In this document: positions 25,812-34,282 of the stretch, one piece after another
Layout of the letters: every line of letters begins with the position of its first letter
How positions within the stretch are numbered: the stretch's first letter is position 1
Source of the DNA: Streptomyces griseomycini
GTDB taxonomy: Bacteria > Actinomycetota > Actinomycetes > Streptomycetales > Streptomycetaceae
Reading direction: 5' to 3'
Assembly (NCBI RefSeq): GCF_014203535.1
Contig: NZ_JACHJI010000006.1
Span: 124,001 to 188,000, forward strand
Length of the DNA stretch: 64,000 nucleotides
The notes under the pieces: generated by a model
What the model saw: only the letters and a program-made list of their open reading frames with translations
Told to the model about the DNA's origin: nothing
Database searches by the model: none
Made by a program: the position numbers and the translations under genes

Positions 25812-27833
25812 TCAGCCGTCGAGCCGGACGACCCGGACGGCTCCGGCCGGGACCGCGAGGCGGCCCGCGGCGCGTTCGCCGGTCAGCAGCTCGGTGCCGG
25901 TGGTGTCCAGCGGCACCTCGGCGTCGCCGGCGGTGTGGTTGATCGCGAACAGGAAGGTGCCCGACTCGCCGGTGCGGCGCACCACTTCGACGTCGCGGGG
26001 CAGATCGGCGCGCGGGGTGAGACGCGTGTCCTCGATCGCCCGCCCGAGCAGGGCGTCCAGGCCCTCGGCGCCCAGGCGGGTGGAGACGTACCAGGCGGTG
26101 CCCTCGCCGAGGCGGTGCCGGGTGACGGCCGGGCGCCCGGCGGTGAGGCCGTCGGCGTAGGCCCAGACGGTCTCGGCGCCGCGCGGCACCACGAACTCCG
26201 TCCACACGTCGGCGCCGAGTTCGGAGCCGTCGGGGCCGGTCAGGCGCACCCGCTCGCCCGTCTGCAGCGGTGAGAACTCCTCGACGGTCAGGCCCAGGAC
26301 GTCGCGCAGGGCGCCCGGGTACGGGCCCTCGTGCACGCCGTCGTGCTCGTCGACGATGCCGGAGAAGTACGACACGACGAGGGTGCCGCCGTCCTCCACG
26401 TACGCGCGGAGGTTGTCCCCGGCGGCCTCCGTCATCAGGTACAGGGCGGGCACGACGACCAGGGGGTACTCCGACAGGTCGGCTTCCGGGTGGGCGAAGT
26501 CGACGGTGAGGTGACGGTCGTAGAGGGCCTCGTAGAAGGCGTCGGCGCGCTCGCGGGCGTCGTGGTCCTCGCTGGGGCGCCAGTCGAGGTTCTGCGCCCA
26601 CCAGGAGTGCCAGTCCCACAGCACCGCGACGTCGGCCTCGGTGCGGGTGCCGCGCAGGGACGCCAACGCGTCGACGGACGCGCCGAGCTCCACCACCTCG
26701 CGCCAGACGCGGGTGCCGGTGCCGCCCTGCGGCAGCATCGCGGAGTGGAACTTCTCGGCGCCGCGCCGGGACTGGCGCCACTGGAAGAACATCGCGCCGT
26801 CGGAGCCGCGGGCCACGTGCGCGAGGGAGTTGCGGGCCATCTGGCCGGGTGCCTTGGCGGGGTTGCGGGGCTGCCAGTTGACGCCCGAGGTGGAGTGTTC
26901 GAGCAGCAGCCAGGGGGCGCCGCCGGCGACGGAGCGGGTGAGGTCGGCGGCCATCGCGAGGTTGACGTGGGTGCGGCGGCCGTCGGTGATCAGGTAGTGG
27001 TCGTTGGTGACGAGGTCGACCTCGCGGCCCCAGGCCCAGTAGTCGACGGAGTCGCACTGGCTGAGGGCGGTCATGAAGTTGGTGGTCACCGGGACGCCCG
27101 GGGACAGGCGGTGCAGGATGTCCCGCTCGGCCGTGAAGTTCTCGCGCATGGTGGCGTCGGCGAACCGCCGGTAGTCCAGCGCCTGGGCGGGGTTGCCGAC
27201 CGTCGGGGTCAGGCGCGGCGGGTCGATCTCCTCGAAGGAGGCGTAGCGCTGGCCCCAGAAGGCGGTGCCCCAGGCCTCGTTGACGGCGTCGACCGTGCCG
27301 TACGCCGCGGCGAGCCAGCGGCGGAAGTGGGCGGCGCAGGAGTCGCAGTAGCAGGCGGACACGGGGACGCCGTACTCGTTGTGGACGTGCCACATCGCGA
27401 GCGCGGGGTGGTCGCCGTAACGCTCGGCGAGCCGGGTGGTGATGTCCGCGGCGGCGGCCCGGTAGTCGGTGTTGCTGTGGCAGATGGCGCCGCGGGAGCC
27501 GAACGCGAGGCGCACGCCCTGAGCGGTGACGGGCAGCGCGTCGGGGTGGGCGCGGTAGAACCAGGCCGGCGGCACCACGGTGGGCGTGCCGAGGTCGACG
27601 CGGATGCCGTTCTCGTGCAGCAGGTCCAGGACGCGGTCGAGCCAGCCGAAGTCGTACGCGCCGGGCGAGGGCTCCAGCAGGGCCCAGGAGAAGATCCCGA
27701 CGCTCACCATGGTGACACCGGCCTCCCGCATCAGCCGGACGTCCTCCTGCCAGACGCTTTCCGGCCACTGCTCGGGGTTGTAGTCCCCACCGAAGGCGAG
27801 CCCGGTGAGGCCCCTGGGGGTGGTCTCCGGCAT
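25812..27833 (-). CDS. beta-galactosidase, GH42
   Basis: 673 residues, no signal peptide, so intracellular. GH42 landmarks: FGGDYNPEQW at 14-23, acid/base Glu153 in WHVHNEYG, nucleophile Glu312 in LLLEHSTSGVNW, and the zinc-binding cysteines Cys118, Cys161, Cys163 and Cys166 (CYCDSC). It releases galactose from imported beta-1,4-galacto-oligosaccharides. ATG 27833 follows GGGAG. The upstream LacI-type operator at 27860 suggests direct repression by the LacI protein encoded at 31155. Confidence 0.92.
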   Translation of the reverse strand: MPETTPRGLTGLAFGGDYNPEQWPESVWQEDVRLMREAGVTMVSVGIFSWALLEPSPGAYDFGWLDRVLDLLHENGIRVDLGTPTVVPPAWFYRAHPDALPVTAQGVRLAFGSRGAICHSNTDYRAAAADITTRLAERYGDHPALAMWHVHNEYGVPVSACYCDSCAAHFRRWLAAAYGTVDAVNEAWGTAFWGQRYASFEEIDPPRLTPTVGNPAQALDYRRFADATMRENFTAERDILHRLSPGVPVTTNFMTALSQCDSVDYWAWGREVDLVTNDHYLITDGRRTHVNLAMAADLTRSVAGGAPWLLLEHSTSGVNWQPRNPAKAPGQMARNSLAHVARGSDGAMFFQWRQSRRGAEKFHSAMLPQGGTGTRVWREVVELGASVDALASLRGTRTEADVAVLWDWHSWWAQNLDWRPSEDHDARERADAFYEALYDRHLTVDFAHPEADLSEYPLVVVPALYLMTEAAGDNLRAYVEDGGTLVVSYFSGIVDEHDGVHEGPYPGALRDVLGLTVEEFSPLQTGERVRLTGPDGSELGADVWTEFVVPRGAETVWAYADGLTAGRPAVTRHRLGEGTAWYVSTRLGAEGLDALLGRAIEDTRLTPRADLPRDVEVVRRTGESGTFLFAINHTAGDAEVPLDTTGTELLTGERAAGRLAVPAGAVRVVRLDG

Positions 27834-27859
27834 GGATTCTCCCGATGTACTCGATCAAT

Positions 27860-27873
27860 TGTGAACGTACACA
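27860..27873. promoter_or_regulatory. LacI-type operator 1
   Basis: TGTGAACGTACACA, 27 bp before the GH42 start. It shares TGTGAACG-N2-CACA with the second site 89 bp away. Central CG and flanking TGTGA/CACA fit LacI-family operators. Confidence 0.65.
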
Positions 27874-27920
27874 CACCTTGGCGGCGCTGCGAAGCCAACA
27901 TAACCGCACAGCAACAACCA

Positions 27921-27951
27921 TTGACAAGTGTCCGGGATGTTTCTCTACTGT
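27921..27951 (+). promoter_or_regulatory. promoter of the galacto-oligosaccharide import operon
   Basis: TTGACA at 27921-27926 and TACTGT at 27946-27951 (19-bp spacing, or TCTACT at 27944 with 17 bp) fit a housekeeping promoter. The operator at 27949 overlaps the -10 and start region, as expected for a repressed promoter. Confidence 0.5.
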
Positions 27952-27962
27952 GAACGCTCACA
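27949..27962. promoter_or_regulatory. LacI-type operator 2
   Basis: TGTGAACGCTCACA; outer bases extend it to CTGTGAACGCTCACAG (27948-27963), palindromic except at the two bases flanking the central CG. It overlaps the -10 region of the binding-protein promoter. Confidence 0.7.
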
Positions 27963-28016
27963 GAAGCATGGCAGGTCTCCGCAGCGGGCGGGGACCCCAG
28001 GTCAGGGGAGAGTTCC

Positions 28017-29336
28017 ATGCCGTACACGAAGCGCCGTCGCCTCGTGAGTTCCGCCGTCGCCGTCGCGCTCGGCGCCACCGCACTCGCCGCCTGCGGCTCG
28101 TCGTCCGACGACGGCGAGGCGCAGTCGGGCCCGGTCTCACTGACGTACTGGACCTGGGCCCCCGGCATGGACAAGGTCGTGGACCTGTGGAACAAGGGGC
28201 CGGGCAAGAAGGAGCAGATCGAGGTCACGGTGAAGAAGCAGGCGTCCGGCGACACGCTGGTCACCAAGATCCTCACCGCGCACAAGGCCGGCAAGGCGCC
28301 CGACCTGGTGCAGGCGGAGTACCAGGCGCTGCCCACCCTGGTCAGCAACGACGCGCTCGCCGACATCGCGGAGAACGTGGGCGACGTGAAGGGCAAGTTC
28401 GCCGACGGCGTCTGGCAGCAGACCACGCTCGGCACGGACGCGGTCTACGCGGTCCCGCAGGACATCGGGCCGATGATGTTCTACTACCGCGAGGACCTGT
28501 TCGAGAAGTACGACCTGGCCGTGCCGGCGACCTGGGACGAGTTCGCCGAGACCGCGCGGAAGCTGAAGAAGGCCGCCCCCGACAAGGACCTGACCACCTT
28601 CTCCGCCAACGACTCCGGCCTGTTCGCGGGTCTCGCCCAGCAGGCCGGCGCGCAGTGGTGGACCACCTCCGGGGACAAGTGGAAGGTCGGCATCGACGAC
28701 GAGGCGACCCGGAAGGTCGCCGAGTTCTGGGGCGGCCTGGTCGAGGAGGGCGCCATCGACAACCAGCCGATGTACACCCCGGCCTGGAACAAGGCGCTGA
28801 ACACCGGCAAGCAGATCGCGTGGGTGAGTGCCGTGTGGGCGCCGGGCACGCTGACCACGGCCGCGCCCGACACCAAGGGCAAGTGGGCCATGGCCCCGCT
28901 GCCCCAGTGGTCGGACGGCGAGAGCCGCACCGGCAGCTGGGGCGGCTCCTCCACCGCCGTGACCACGGACTCGAAGCACAAGGACGCCGCCGCGAAGTTC
29001 GCCGCCTGGCTGAACACCGACGGTGACGCCCTCAACGCCCTGGCCAAGGAGAGCGGCATCTACCCGGCCTCCACCTCGGCGCAGCTCAGCGGCGCCTTCA
29101 CCAGCCCGCCGGAGTACTTCTCCAACCAGCCCGACTTCTACCGCAAGGCCGCCGAGATCGCGGAGACCACCGCGCCGTCCGCCTGGGGCCCGAACGTCAA
29201 CGTCGCCTACACGGCGTTCAAGGACGCCTTCGGTGCCGCCGCGAAGAACAAGTCGGACTTCACCGCCGCCCTGGACACCATGCAGGAGGAGACGGTCGCG
29301 GACCTGGAGAAGCAGGGCTTCGGGGTCGCTCGGTGA
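28017..29336 (+). CDS. sugar ABC transporter substrate-binding lipoprotein
   Basis: 439 residues with a lipoprotein signal (LAA-C, Cys at about 25) and the family-1 extracellular solute-binding fold: LTYWTWAPGMDKV, an ALPTLVSNDALADI segment and YFSNQPDFYRKAAEI. It would capture galactan-derived oligosaccharides released by GH53 and pass them to the two permeases whose genes follow. GGGGAG precedes ATG 28017. First gene of a tightly packed operon (4-bp overlaps through to the lacI gene). Confidence 0.9.
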   Translation: MPYTKRRRLVSSAVAVALGATALAACGSSSDDGEAQSGPVSLTYWTWAPGMDKVVDLWNKGPGKKEQIEVTVKKQASGDTLVTKILTAHKAGKAPDLVQAEYQALPTLVSNDALADIAENVGDVKGKFADGVWQQTTLGTDAVYAVPQDIGPMMFYYREDLFEKYDLAVPATWDEFAETARKLKKAAPDKDLTTFSANDSGLFAGLAQQAGAQWWTTSGDKWKVGIDDEATRKVAEFWGGLVEEGAIDNQPMYTPAWNKALNTGKQIAWVSAVWAPGTLTTAAPDTKGKWAMAPLPQWSDGESRTGSWGGSSTAVTTDSKHKDAAAKFAAWLNTDGDALNALAKESGIYPASTSAQLSGAFTSPPEYFSNQPDFYRKAAEIAETTAPSAWGPNVNVAYTAFKDAFGAAAKNKSDFTAALDTMQEETVADLEKQGFGVAR

Positions 29337-30256
29337 GATCCGCAAGCCGGAGGTCGTACGGGGTCAAGGGGGCCCCGTACCTCTTCCTCGTCCCCGCGAC
29401 CGTCCTGTTCCTCCTGTTCTTCGCGCTGCCCATCGGGTACGCGGTCTGGCTCAGCTTCCGCAAGGTGCAGGTCTCCGGGCTCGGCCTGGGGTCCGGCGCC
29501 CGGAAGGAGGTCTGGGCCGGCCTGGAGAACTACACCGGCGCCCTGTCCGACAGCGAACTCCTGGACGGTGCGCTGCGCGTGCTCGGCTACGGCTGCATCG
29601 TGGTGCCGGTGATGCTGGGCCTCGCCCTGCTGTTCGCGCTGATGCTCGACTCCGAGAAGGTGCGGCTCGCCTCCTTCACCCGGCTCGCGATCTTCCTGCC
29701 GTACGCCGTCCCCGGCGTGGTGGCGGCCCTGCTGTGGGGCTTCCTGTACCTGCCGGACGTGAGCCCCTTCCACTTCGCGCTCGACAGGCTGGGCCTGCCG
29801 CAGCCGGACCTGCTGGACGGCGGCCCGCTGTACCTGGCGCTGTCGAACATCGCGGTCTGGGGCGGCACCGGCTTCAACATGATCGTCATCTACACCGCGC
29901 TGCAGGCCGTGCCTGCCGAGGTGTACGAGGCGGCGAAGCTGGACGGCGCCACCCCGCTGCAGATCGCCCTGCGGATCAAGATCCCGATGGTGGCGCCCTC
30001 GCTGGTGCTGACCTTCTTCTTCTCGATCATCGCGACGCTCCAGGTGTTCAACGAACCGACCACCCTCAAACCGCTCACCAACTCCGTGTCCACCACCTGG
30101 AGTCCGCTGATGAAGGTGTACCAGGACGCCTTCGGCAACGGCGACATCCACGCCGCCGCCGCGCAGGCGACCCTCATCGCGCTCGCCACCCTGGTGCTGT
30201 CCTTCGGCTTCCTGCGGGCCGCGAACCGACGCAACAAGCAGGAGGCTTCCCGATGA
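29333..30256 (+). CDS. sugar ABC transporter permease (MalF type)
   Basis: 307 residues, six predicted membrane helices, with the cytoplasmic EAA loop EVYEAAKLDGATPLQIALRIKIPMVAP that docks on the ATPase. GTG 29333 overlaps the binding-protein stop by 4 bp and the stop overlaps the next permease by 4 bp, so the three are translationally coupled. No ATPase gene lies in the operon; Streptomyces sugar importers of this type commonly use the shared ATPase MsiK encoded elsewhere. Confidence 0.9.
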   Translation: MRSASRRSYGVKGAPYLFLVPATVLFLLFFALPIGYAVWLSFRKVQVSGLGLGSGARKEVWAGLENYTGALSDSELLDGALRVLGYGCIVVPVMLGLALLFALMLDSEKVRLASFTRLAIFLPYAVPGVVAALLWGFLYLPDVSPFHFALDRLGLPQPDLLDGGPLYLALSNIAVWGGTGFNMIVIYTALQAVPAEVYEAAKLDGATPLQIALRIKIPMVAPSLVLTFFFSIIATLQVFNEPTTLKPLTNSVSTTWSPLMKVYQDAFGNGDIHAAAAQATLIALATLVLSFGFLRAANRRNKQEASR

Positions 30257-31158
30257 GCTCTCTCGCCCTGCGCGAGGCCGAGCCCGCGGCCGGCACCGCC
30301 CCCGGCACGGCCCGGGGCCCGGCGCGACGCCGCCGGATCGCGCTGGTCCCGACGCTGACGCTGCTGCTCGGCGCGCTCTACTGCCTGCTGCCGGTCGCCT
30401 GGGTGATCGTCGCGTCCACCAAGTCCGGCCGGGAGCTGTTCTCCACCTTCACGTTCTGGCCGGGCACCGGCTTCACCGGCAACCTCTCCGAGCTCAGCGC
30501 CTACCGCGACGGCGTCTACTGGCAGTGGATGGGCAACTCCGCCCTGTACGCCGGGCTCGGCGCGCTGCTGTCGACGTGCGTGTCGGCGGTCAGCGGCTAC
30601 GCGCTGGCGACCTACCGCTTCCGGGGCCGCGAGACGCTGTTCAACGTGCTGCTCGCGGGCGTGCTGATGCCGCCGGTGATCCTCGCCGTCCCGCAGTACC
30701 TGCTCCTGGCGAAGGTCGACCTCACCGACTCCCACCTGTCGGTGCTGCTGCCGCAGATCCTCTCCCCGTACGGCGTCTACCTGGCCCGGATCTACGCCGC
30801 GGCCGCGGTGCCGGCCGACGTGGTGGAGGCCGGGCGGATGGACGGCGCGGGCGAGTGGCGGATCTTCACCCGGGTCGCGCTGCCGATGATGGTGCCCGGA
30901 CTGGTGACGGTCTTCCTGTTCCAGTTCGTGGCGGTCTGGAACAACTTCCTGCTGCCGTACATCATGCTCAGCGACGACGAGAAGTTCCCGATCACCCTCG
31001 GTCTGTACACCCTGCTCGAGCAGGGCGCCAACACCCCGGCGCTGTACACGCTGGTGATCACGGGGGCGCTCCTCGCGGTGCTGCCGCTGGTCGCCCTCTT
31101 CCTGGTCGTCCAGCGGTTCTGGAGCCTGGACCTGCTCTCCGGGGCCGTAAAGTCATGA
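30253..31158 (+). CDS. sugar ABC transporter permease (MalG type)
   Basis: 301 residues, six predicted helices after an unusual Ala/Pro/Arg-rich cytoplasmic N-terminus of about 30 residues. The EAA motif DVVEAGRMDGAGEWRIFTRVALPMMVPG and the C-terminal MalG-like end (FLVVQRFWSLDLLSGAVKS) are clear. Partner of the permease at 29333. The stop overlaps the lacI ATG by 4 bp, so repressor and transporter are made together. Confidence 0.9.
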   Translation: MSSLALREAEPAAGTAPGTARGPARRRRIALVPTLTLLLGALYCLLPVAWVIVASTKSGRELFSTFTFWPGTGFTGNLSELSAYRDGVYWQWMGNSALYAGLGALLSTCVSAVSGYALATYRFRGRETLFNVLLAGVLMPPVILAVPQYLLLAKVDLTDSHLSVLLPQILSPYGVYLARIYAAAAVPADVVEAGRMDGAGEWRIFTRVALPMMVPGLVTVFLFQFVAVWNNFLLPYIMLSDDEKFPITLGLYTLLEQGANTPALYTLVITGALLAVLPLVALFLVVQRFWSLDLLSGAVKS

Positions 31159-32186
31159 CCATGAGCAACACGGGGGGCAGGCGCAAGCCGCCGACGATCC
31201 ACGACGTGGCGCGCGAGGCCGGGGTCTCGCGCGGCACCGTCTCGCGGGTGCTCAACGGCGGCCACTACGTCAGTCCGGCCGCCACGGAGGCCGTCAACGC
31301 CGCGATCCGCAGGACGGGGTACGTCGTCAACCGGCACGCCCGCTCGCTGATCACCGGCCGTTCGGACTCGGTGGGCTTCCTCCTCACGGAGCCGCAGGAG
31401 CGGTTCTTCGAGGACCCCAACTTCAACGTCCTGCTGCGCGGCTGCACCCAGGCGCTGGCCGCGCACGACATCCCGCTGCTGCTGATGCTGGCCGGCACGG
31501 ACGACGAACGGCGGCGCATCACGCGGTACATCACCGCCGGGCACGTCGACGGGGTGCTGCTGGTCTCCAGCCACTCCGGCGATCCCGTGGCCGAGGAGCT
31601 GCGGGCGGCGGGCGTGCCGCTGGTCGCCTGCGGCAAGCCGATCGGGCTGGGCTCGAAGGTGAGTTACGTGGCCGCCGACGACCGGGACGGCGCCCGTGAC
31701 ATGGTGCGGCACCTGCTGTCACTGGGGCGGCGGCGGATCGGCGTGGTGACCGGCCCGCTCGACACCCCGGGCGGTGTGGAGCGCCTCGCCGGGTACAAGG
31801 AGGTGCTCCTCGAAGCGGGCGTGGAGATCGACGAGCGGCTCGTCGTCCCCGGCGACTACAGCCGGGCCAGCGGTGAGGCGGGCGCGGAGCGGCTGCTGGC
31901 GCAGGCGCCGGACGTGGACGCCGTGTTCGTCGCCTCCGACCTGATGGCCCAGGGCGTGCTGACGGCGCTGCACCGCGCCGGGCGCCGGGTCCCGGAGGAC
32001 GTCGCGGTCGGCGGCTTCGACGACTCCCCCGCCGCCGTCGCCGCCAGCCCGGAGCTCACCACCATCCGCCAGCCCTGGGACCGCATCAGCGCGGAGATGG
32101 TGCGGGTGCTGCTGGCCCAGATCGGGGGCGAGGACACGGCGGCGGTGATCCTGCCGACGGAACTGGTGAAGCGGGGGTCGACGTAG
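31155..32186 (+). CDS. LacI family repressor of the galactan system
   Basis: 343 residues. HTH at residues 14-34 (TIHDVAREAGVSRGTVSRVLN) with the hinge helix NRHARSLITGRS, followed by a periplasmic-binding-protein-like effector domain and the terminal motif VGGFDDSPAAVAASPELTTIRQP. As last gene of the import operon it most probably represses the divergent promoters through the two TGTGAACG-type operators and is released by a galacto-oligosaccharide or galactose. Start is ATG 31155; a second ATG two codons later is possible. Its last 101 bp overlap the antisense methyltransferase frame. Confidence 0.9.
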   Translation: MTMSNTGGRRKPPTIHDVAREAGVSRGTVSRVLNGGHYVSPAATEAVNAAIRRTGYVVNRHARSLITGRSDSVGFLLTEPQERFFEDPNFNVLLRGCTQALAAHDIPLLLMLAGTDDERRRITRYITAGHVDGVLLVSSHSGDPVAEELRAAGVPLVACGKPIGLGSKVSYVAADDRDGARDMVRHLLSLGRRRIGVVTGPLDTPGGVERLAGYKEVLLEAGVEIDERLVVPGDYSRASGEAGAERLLAQAPDVDAVFVASDLMAQGVLTALHRAGRRVPEDVAVGGFDDSPAAVAASPELTTIRQPWDRISAEMVRVLLAQIGGEDTAAVILPTELVKRGST

Positions 32187-32976
32187 CCCGGAGTCCGTCG
32201 CGGGGTCCGTCCTGAAGTCCGTCGCCGTCCCCTCGGGTCGCGGACGCCACGAACACCGGGAGGGCCACGAACAGGCGGTCCTCCGCCGCGCGCGCCCGCT
32301 GCTCGGCGGTCCAGGCCTCCGCGCGGTCCCGGTCGACCGCGCCGGCCGAGACCGTGGCCCCGGCGAGCGCGGTGAGCAGCGGCAGGGCCTCCGGTCCGGT
32401 GAGGACGCTCGTGCGGACCTCGGCCGTCACCCGGTGGAACCCCGCGTCGAGGAGCAGGGCGCGGTGGGCGCGGGCGGCGCGGGGCGCGGTCACCAGGTCG
32501 GCACGGGCGTGCACGAGGGCGCGGGTGAGGGCGGGGTCGTCGGAGTCGATGACGACGGTGTCCCAGTCCTGGCCGGCCAGCACGACGCGGCCCCCGGGCG
32601 CGAGCACCCGGTGGGCCTCCGCCAACGCCCGTCGCGGGTCGGCCAGTTCGTGGAACACCTTGTCGGCGCGGTAGCCCTCCACCGAGTGGTCCGGCAACGG
32701 CAGCCGGTACGCGTCGCCGACGCGGAGGTCGAGGTGCGGCCGGCGGCTCCGTGCGACGCCGATCATCCGCGCGTCGCTGTCCACGCCCACGGCCGTCACA
32801 CGCCGTGCGGCCAGTTCGGCGACGGCCCGCCCGGCTCCGCAGCCGACGTCCACGACGGAGGTGGCGTCGCCCAGCAACTCGTAGGTGAACGCCCGTAGTT
32901 CGGGCGCTCCCGGGAGTCGTTCGGCGGCGTCGAGGCGGGCGATCAGGTCGGCGGTGGGATCCGGTTGCTTGGTCAT
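32086..32976 (-). CDS. SAM-dependent methyltransferase with possible read-through tail
   Basis: 296 residues as read. Motif I VVDVGCGAGRAV, the acidic VGVDSDARM and the motif-III region LAPGGRVVLAGQDWD define a Methyltransf_11/31 small-molecule methyltransferase ending naturally around FVALPVFVAS (about residue 245). The final 50 residues are Gly/Asp then Pro/Ser-rich and are antisense to the lacI 3' end, overlapping it by 101 bp, so the ancestral stop may have been lost. ATG 32976 is divergent from the MerR gene 29 bp away, suggesting control by that regulator. Confidence 0.72.
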   Translation of the reverse strand: MTKQPDPTADLIARLDAAERLPGAPELRAFTYELLGDATSVVDVGCGAGRAVAELAARRVTAVGVDSDARMIGVARSRRPHLDLRVGDAYRLPLPDHSVEGYRADKVFHELADPRRALAEAHRVLAPGGRVVLAGQDWDTVVIDSDDPALTRALVHARADLVTAPRAARAHRALLLDAGFHRVTAEVRTSVLTGPEALPLLTALAGATVSAGAVDRDRAEAWTAEQRARAAEDRLFVALPVFVASATRGDGDGLQDGPRDGLRATSTPASPVPSAGSPPPCPRPRSGPAAPAPSPR

Positions 32977-33004
32977 GCGGGCCAGACTGCGGGTTAATGC
33001 CGAC

Positions 33005-33415
33005 ATGAGGTCAAGCGAACCGAACGGCACCCTGGGCATCGGCGCTCTCGCGGAGCGTTTCGGACTGGCCCCGCACGTCCTGCGGTACTGGGAGTCGGTG
33101 GGGCTGCTGTCGCCCGCGCGGGACACGGCCGGACGTCGCGTGTACGGTGCCGGCGACGTGGTGCGGGTGGCGGTCGTCCTGCGCGGCAAGCGGGCGGGGC
33201 TGTCCCTCGACGCCATCCGCGCCCTGGCGACCGGCGGACCCGCCGACCGCCGGGCCGTGCTGCGGCGCGAGGCGGAGGAGCTGCGGGCCCGCGTCGCCGC
33301 CGCCCGGGACTCCCTGGCCCTGGTCGAGTGCGCGCTGCGCTGCGACCGCGAGGACATGACCGGATGCCGGCACTTCCGCGCGGTCGTGGGAGACACCACG
33401 ACCGGCTCAGAGTAA
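33005..33415 (+). CDS. MerR family transcriptional regulator
   Basis: 136 residues. The N-terminal winged helix (LGIGALAERFGLAPHVLRYWESVGLLSPARDTAGRRVYGAGDV) is followed by a dimerisation coiled coil (about 75-115) and a short C-terminus with three cysteines (ECALRC...TGC). The cysteines could sense redox state or metal, as in other MerR proteins, although the spacing matches no known site I recognise. Divergent from the methyltransferase gene and probably its regulator. Confidence 0.85.
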   Translation: MRSSEPNGTLGIGALAERFGLAPHVLRYWESVGLLSPARDTAGRRVYGAGDVVRVAVVLRGKRAGLSLDAIRALATGGPADRRAVLRREAEELRARVAAARDSLALVECALRCDREDMTGCRHFRAVVGDTTTGSE

Positions 33416-33423
33416 TTGAATAC

Positions 33424-33442
33424 CGAACGATGTTACCGTTCG
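33424..33442. promoter_or_regulatory. inverted repeat upstream of marR
   Basis: CGAACG (33424-33429) and CGTTCG (33437-33442) separated by 7 bp, ending 4 bp before the MarR ATG. The position over the probable start site suggests autorepression of a leaderless or short-leader transcript. Confidence 0.5.
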
Positions 33443-33445
33443 AGT

Positions 33446-33835
33446 ATGGCAGCGGAGACGGCCGGGACCCGGCTCGAGGAGCGGTGGCGGGACATCCTCG
33501 CGGTGCACGCGCGCACCCTGGGCGAGATCGACCGCGCGCTGCACCCGTACGGTCTCGGCGCCTCCGACTTCGAGGTGCTCGACCTGCTCGCGACCGCGAC
33601 GCCCGGGGAGGGCGAGCAGTGCCGGGTGCAGAACCTGGTGGGCCGGGTCCACCTCAGCCAGAGTGCGCTGTCCCGCCTCATCGCCCGGCTGGAGAAGGAC
33701 CGCCTGGTCGAGCGGAGCGTGTGCGCGGAGGACCGGCGCGGCGTGTACGTGGCGCTCACGCGAAAGGGCCGCGACCTGCACGCCGAGGTGCTGCCGGTGC
33801 AGCGCGCCGCCCTGGCCCGCGGGCTGGGCGAGTAG
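33446..33835 (+). CDS. MarR family transcriptional regulator
   Basis: 129 residues. The winged helix contains LGASDFEVLDLLATATPGEGEQCRVQNLVGRVHLSQSALSRLIARLEKDRLVERS and the wing DRRGVYVALTRKGRDL. A Cys at about 62 (EQCRV) and one at about 94 (SVCAED) might make it redox-responsive; that is a guess. No ribosome binding site precedes ATG 33446 and the inverted repeat lies just upstream, which fits a leaderless autoregulated gene. No obvious target neighbour apart from itself. Confidence 0.85.
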   Translation: MAAETAGTRLEERWRDILAVHARTLGEIDRALHPYGLGASDFEVLDLLATATPGEGEQCRVQNLVGRVHLSQSALSRLIARLEKDRLVERSVCAEDRRGVYVALTRKGRDLHAEVLPVQRAALARGLGE

Positions 33836-33877
33836 GCGTACAGGTCGTCGGGGCCTTCGGGATCCGCCGGCCGGCCC

Positions 33878-34282
33878 TCACGGGCGGGCCAGCAGGGTGC
33901 GTACCCCCTCCGAGGTGAGCGTCAGACGGTGCTCGGAGCTGCCGTCGATGGTGAGGGACAGGTCCTCGGCCGGCCACTGCGCGGCGAGGGCCCCCAGCGG
34001 GACCAGGCGGTAGCGGGACACGAACGGCAGTAGCCCGGCCATCTCCAGCTCGGAGGTGAACACGGGCACCACCTGCGTGCCGCCCGGCTGCTCCAGCACC
34101 GGAAGCGCCACCGCGCCCGGGTCGGCCGCCCCCTCGTCGCCGGCGTCGTCCGGCACCGGGATCAGGACGTCGCTGTTCGCGAGGGCGTCCAGCGCCGCCG
34201 TGTCCTCGGTGTTCTCCACGAGGGCGTCCAGAGCCCGCTGGGCGGGTGTGGGGGCGTTGTTCTCGTGCGCGGGTGTTTCCAT
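33878..34282 (-). CDS. SseB-like protein
   Basis: 134 residues. An acidic N-terminal helix (NAPTPAQRALDALVENTEDTAALDALANSDVLIPV) leads into the SseB N-terminal domain pattern: VFTSELEMAGLLPF...YRLVPLGALAAQWPAEDLSLTIDG. Streptomyces encode several such proteins; their biochemical role is unknown, with links to type III effectors or sulfurtransferase neighbourhoods elsewhere. ATG 34282 precedes a TAxxxT-poor region; the ribosome binding site is weak. The much longer antisense frame that continues upstream over the GAPDH gene is a shadow. Confidence 0.78.
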   Translation of the reverse strand: METPAHENNAPTPAQRALDALVENTEDTAALDALANSDVLIPVPDDAGDEGAADPGAVALPVLEQPGGTQVVPVFTSELEMAGLLPFVSRYRLVPLGALAAQWPAEDLSLTIDGSSEHRLTLTSEGVRTLLARP

